Shown: positions 4,821-6,695 of the stretch, one piece after another
Position numbering within the stretch: the first letter of the stretch is position 1
Layout: each line of letters begins with the position of its first letter
Position numbers and translations under genes: made by a program
Assembly: GCA_964590495.1 (NCBI GenBank)
Contig: CAZPWQ010000157.1
Location: forward strand, 1-6,695
DNA from: CAZPWQ01 sp964590495
Lineage (GTDB): Bacteria; Bacteroidota; Rhodothermia; Balneolales; Balneolaceae
Direction of reading: 5' to 3'
Length of the DNA: 6,695 bases
Notes under the pieces: generated by a model
What the model was told of the DNA's origin: nothing
The model's database searches: none
Seen by the model: the letters and a program-made list of their open reading frames with translations, nothing else

Positions 4821-6485
4821 TTAAAATGAAGGCATCGAATCTTTGTAATGTTTGGCAGCATTTACACCTAAAATCTCATAGCGTTTGAATTGTACCTGCA
4901 TTCGCTGCCAAAAATCTTCCCAGCTTCGTTTCGCTGGGGGAGACCAGGTAACCTCGGCCAGCGCTGTAGAACGCGGCCAGGCCATATACTCTACCTTTTC
5001 AGGAGAGTGCATGTATTCGGTCCACACATTACCCTGGGCACCCAGAATAAAATCTCGTTCCTCTCCTGCTAATTCATCCGGGATCGGTTCATAGGAATAC
5101 GTCTTCTCAAGTGTTGTAAATCCTCCGATTGCCAGCGGCTCGTTTTCTTCATTGGCCTGATAATGGTCGAGATAGCAGTGTGAGCCGGGTGTCATAATGG
5201 CGGTATGGTGTTGTTTTGCTGCTTCGATTCCACCTTCTACACCACGCCAGCTCATGACAGTTGCATTGGGCGCAAGACCGCCCTCCAATATTTCATCCCA
5301 GCCGATGATCTGTCGGCCGTTTTCATTTAAAAATTCCTCAATTCTGCTGATAAAATAACTTTGCAGCTCGTGCTCATCAGCAAGTCCTTCGCGTTCGATG
5401 ACCTGTTGAGCCAGTTCACTTTCTTCCCACTGAACTTTTGGCGCTTCGTCTCCGCCGATATGAATGTATTCACTGGGAAAGAGATCCATAACTTCTGTCA
5501 GCACATTTTCGAGGAAAGTAAAAGTCTCTTCGCTGGGACAATAGATATCATCAAAAATCCCCCAGGTTGTCTGGACCTTATACTCTTTTCCCTCCACACA
5601 ACCAAATTCCGGGTAAGCTTCCAGCGCTGCGGATGAGTGCCCGGGCATTTCAATTTCAGGGATAACCGTGATATATCGCTCTTGTGCATATTCTACCACT
5701 TCCCGTATTTCATCCTGGGTATAAAATCCTCCATAACGCTCGCCGTCGTAAATTCCAGATCCATAATGGCCTACGAGTGTTGAGTCACGCCAGGCACCGA
5801 CTTCAGTGAGTCTGGGATATTGTTTGATTTCTATACGCCATCCCTGATCTTCGGTTAAGTGCCAGTGAAAGCGATTCATTTTCTGCATCGCCATCATATC
5901 TATATACTGTTTGATAAATTCAACCGGAAAGAAATGGCGGGCAACGTCCAGATGCATACCACGATATTCAAAACGGGGGTAATCGGTAATATCAACAGAG
6001 GGAATCATCCACTCCACGTTTTGAGGAACTAATGTATAGTCTTTTTGATATATTTCAGCCGGCAGTAATTGAAAGAGCGTCTGCATTCCATGGTATACGC
6101 CATTGGATGTCGCTGCCTGAATCGAAACCCCGTCCCCGTTCACGTTCAGCTTATATCCTTCATCATTACCCAAACCGGCAGTATCGGCACTCAGCGACAA
6201 CAGTATGACATTTTCACTTGTATCTTCCGGGGTATTGGTGCGAATATTAAAATCGTATCCAGTGGCAGAATCGATAGCTTTCTTAAGCTGCTCACCTATA
6301 TTTTGAAGACTACTATCATCAATGATAATGGTGGTCTCCCGGTTCAGAGTAAAACTGCCTTCCAGTGTTTGCATGTCTACCGGTTCTGGTATGACAGCTG
6401 AAGCTTTCATATTTGATGGTACTGTATCTGAACAGCTGATGAGGATGACAGCGAGAAGACCAATTGTTGACAGGATTTGTTTCAT
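4821..6485 (-). CDS. Beta-N-acetylhexosaminidase lipoprotein, glycoside hydrolase family 20
   Basis: The enzyme is predicted to remove terminal beta-linked GlcNAc or GalNAc from chitooligosaccharides, glycans or peptidoglycan fragments by substrate-assisted catalysis. The 554-residue precursor begins with a lipoprotein signal peptide whose lipobox LISC makes C18 the lipidated residue. Ser at +2 suggests outer-membrane sorting, by the E. coli rule only. A GH20b-like N-terminal domain spans about 31-165 and the catalytic barrel about 168-517. Substrate and catalytic residues are R175 (YRGMHLDVARHF), HWHL (207-210), D213, H283 (MPGH), the D346-E347 pair in HIGGDEAPK, W396, W413, and W488/E490/Y491 in GNVWTEY. 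D346 would orient the substrate acetamido group and E347 is the acid/base. No Shine-Dalgarno is present; the start is fixed by the signal peptide. No TonB receptor, SusD-like or transporter gene adjoins it, so no utilisation locus is visible. The exact substrate cannot be read from sequence. Confidence 0.95.
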   Translation of the reverse strand: MKQILSTIGLLAVILISCSDTVPSNMKASAVIPEPVDMQTLEGSFTLNRETTIIIDDSSLQNIGEQLKKAIDSATGYDFNIRTNTPEDTSENVILLSLSADTAGLGNDEGYKLNVNGDGVSIQAATSNGVYHGMQTLFQLLPAEIYQKDYTLVPQNVEWMIPSVDITDYPRFEYRGMHLDVARHFFPVEFIKQYIDMMAMQKMNRFHWHLTEDQGWRIEIKQYPRLTEVGAWRDSTLVGHYGSGIYDGERYGGFYTQDEIREVVEYAQERYITVIPEIEMPGHSSAALEAYPEFGCVEGKEYKVQTTWGIFDDIYCPSEETFTFLENVLTEVMDLFPSEYIHIGGDEAPKVQWEESELAQQVIEREGLADEHELQSYFISRIEEFLNENGRQIIGWDEILEGGLAPNATVMSWRGVEGGIEAAKQHHTAIMTPGSHCYLDHYQANEENEPLAIGGFTTLEKTYSYEPIPDELAGEERDFILGAQGNVWTEYMHSPEKVEYMAWPRSTALAEVTWSPPAKRSWEDFWQRMQVQFKRYEILGVNAAKHYKDSMPSF

Positions 6486-6695
6486 ACCGGATATAAAGTA
6501 AATTAATTTTTAACTACATTAGCAAAAAATTGGTACATCTTAAAACCGGTTTGGAATATTTGTTGAAATAAGGGATAGCCCGGATTTCTCACAAATTTTT
6601 ATTTAATGTTGAGTTAAGTTATTAATAATAAAAGGTTTAAGTATAATTTTAAATTGATCGTCATATCAACACCCTGTAGATTCCTGCGAAATTTA
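6486..6695. other. AT-rich non-coding region upstream of the hexosaminidase gene
   Basis: I see no credible gene in these 210 bp. The palindrome AAACCGGTTT at 6543-6552 lies 57 bp upstream of the hexosaminidase start and is a possible operator. No convincing TAnnTTTG promoter with a correctly placed -33 element was found on the minus strand. The rest, to the window end, is AT-rich and unassigned. Confidence 0.5.
6543..6552. promoter_or_regulatory. Palindrome AAACCGGTTT, possible operator
   Basis: This perfect 10-bp palindrome sits 57 bp upstream of the hexosaminidase start, within a typical promoter window. Its GC core stands out from AT-rich surroundings. LacI-family and similar sugar regulators often bind palindromes with a central CG, but this one is too short to assign to any regulator. 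Confidence 0.25.

Noticed and set aside
6069..6401. 110-codon plus-strand frame opposite the hexosaminidase N-terminal region
   Set aside because: It is antisense to a well-supported gene, has no ribosome-binding site and its translation shows no family motif.
1..6695. CRISPR array, tRNA, rRNA, insertion sequence or defence island
   Set aside because: No regularly spaced direct repeats with unique spacers, no tRNA-like cloverleaf sequence and no mobile or defence gene was seen. The five genes and their short gaps account for the window.

Overview
The window looks like an ordinary chromosomal housekeeping segment from a member of the Bacteroidota/Balneolota/Rhodothermota (FCB) group. The grounds are a Bacteroidota-type alanine dehydrogenase with an N-terminal extension, AT-rich starts without Shine-Dalgarno sequences on several genes, a GroEL with a Gly-Met tail of the kind common in this group, and a lipoprotein family 20 hexosaminidase. 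Placement in Balneolota is an inference from overall protein character, not a database result. I found no CRISPR array, tRNA, rRNA, phage gene, transposase or toxin-antitoxin pair.

Layout from left to right. A 98-bp stretch with a short heptamer-phased repeat lies downstream of ald. ald (99-1313, minus) encodes alanine dehydrogenase. A 178-bp divergent region holds candidate promoters for ald and rsmA and a compact inverted repeat in the ald leader. rsmA (1492-2268, plus) encodes the 16S rRNA adenine dimethyltransferase. A 273-bp gap contains two inverted repeats and a candidate promoter but no recognisable CIRCE operator. groES (2542-2835) and groEL (2894-4570) form a two-gene chaperonin operon closed by a strong intrinsic terminator at 4618-4659. 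A 250-bp convergent gap follows, with degenerate 10-bp-phased repeats. A GH20 beta-N-acetylhexosaminidase lipoprotein (4821-6485, minus) comes next, and the window ends with 210 bp of AT-rich non-coding DNA upstream of it.

Only groES and groEL work together directly: GroES caps the GroEL folding chamber. The other genes are single transcription units with unrelated roles: alanine/pyruvate interconversion, ribosome small-subunit maturation, and trimming of GlcNAc/GalNAc-containing glycans in the envelope. All five proteins keep their recognisable catalytic or binding residues and none appears broken.

I saw no previously undescribed multigene system. The observations most worth checking are non-coding: the unusual groESL control region, the phased repeats between groEL and the hexosaminidase gene, and the symmetrical element in the ald leader.
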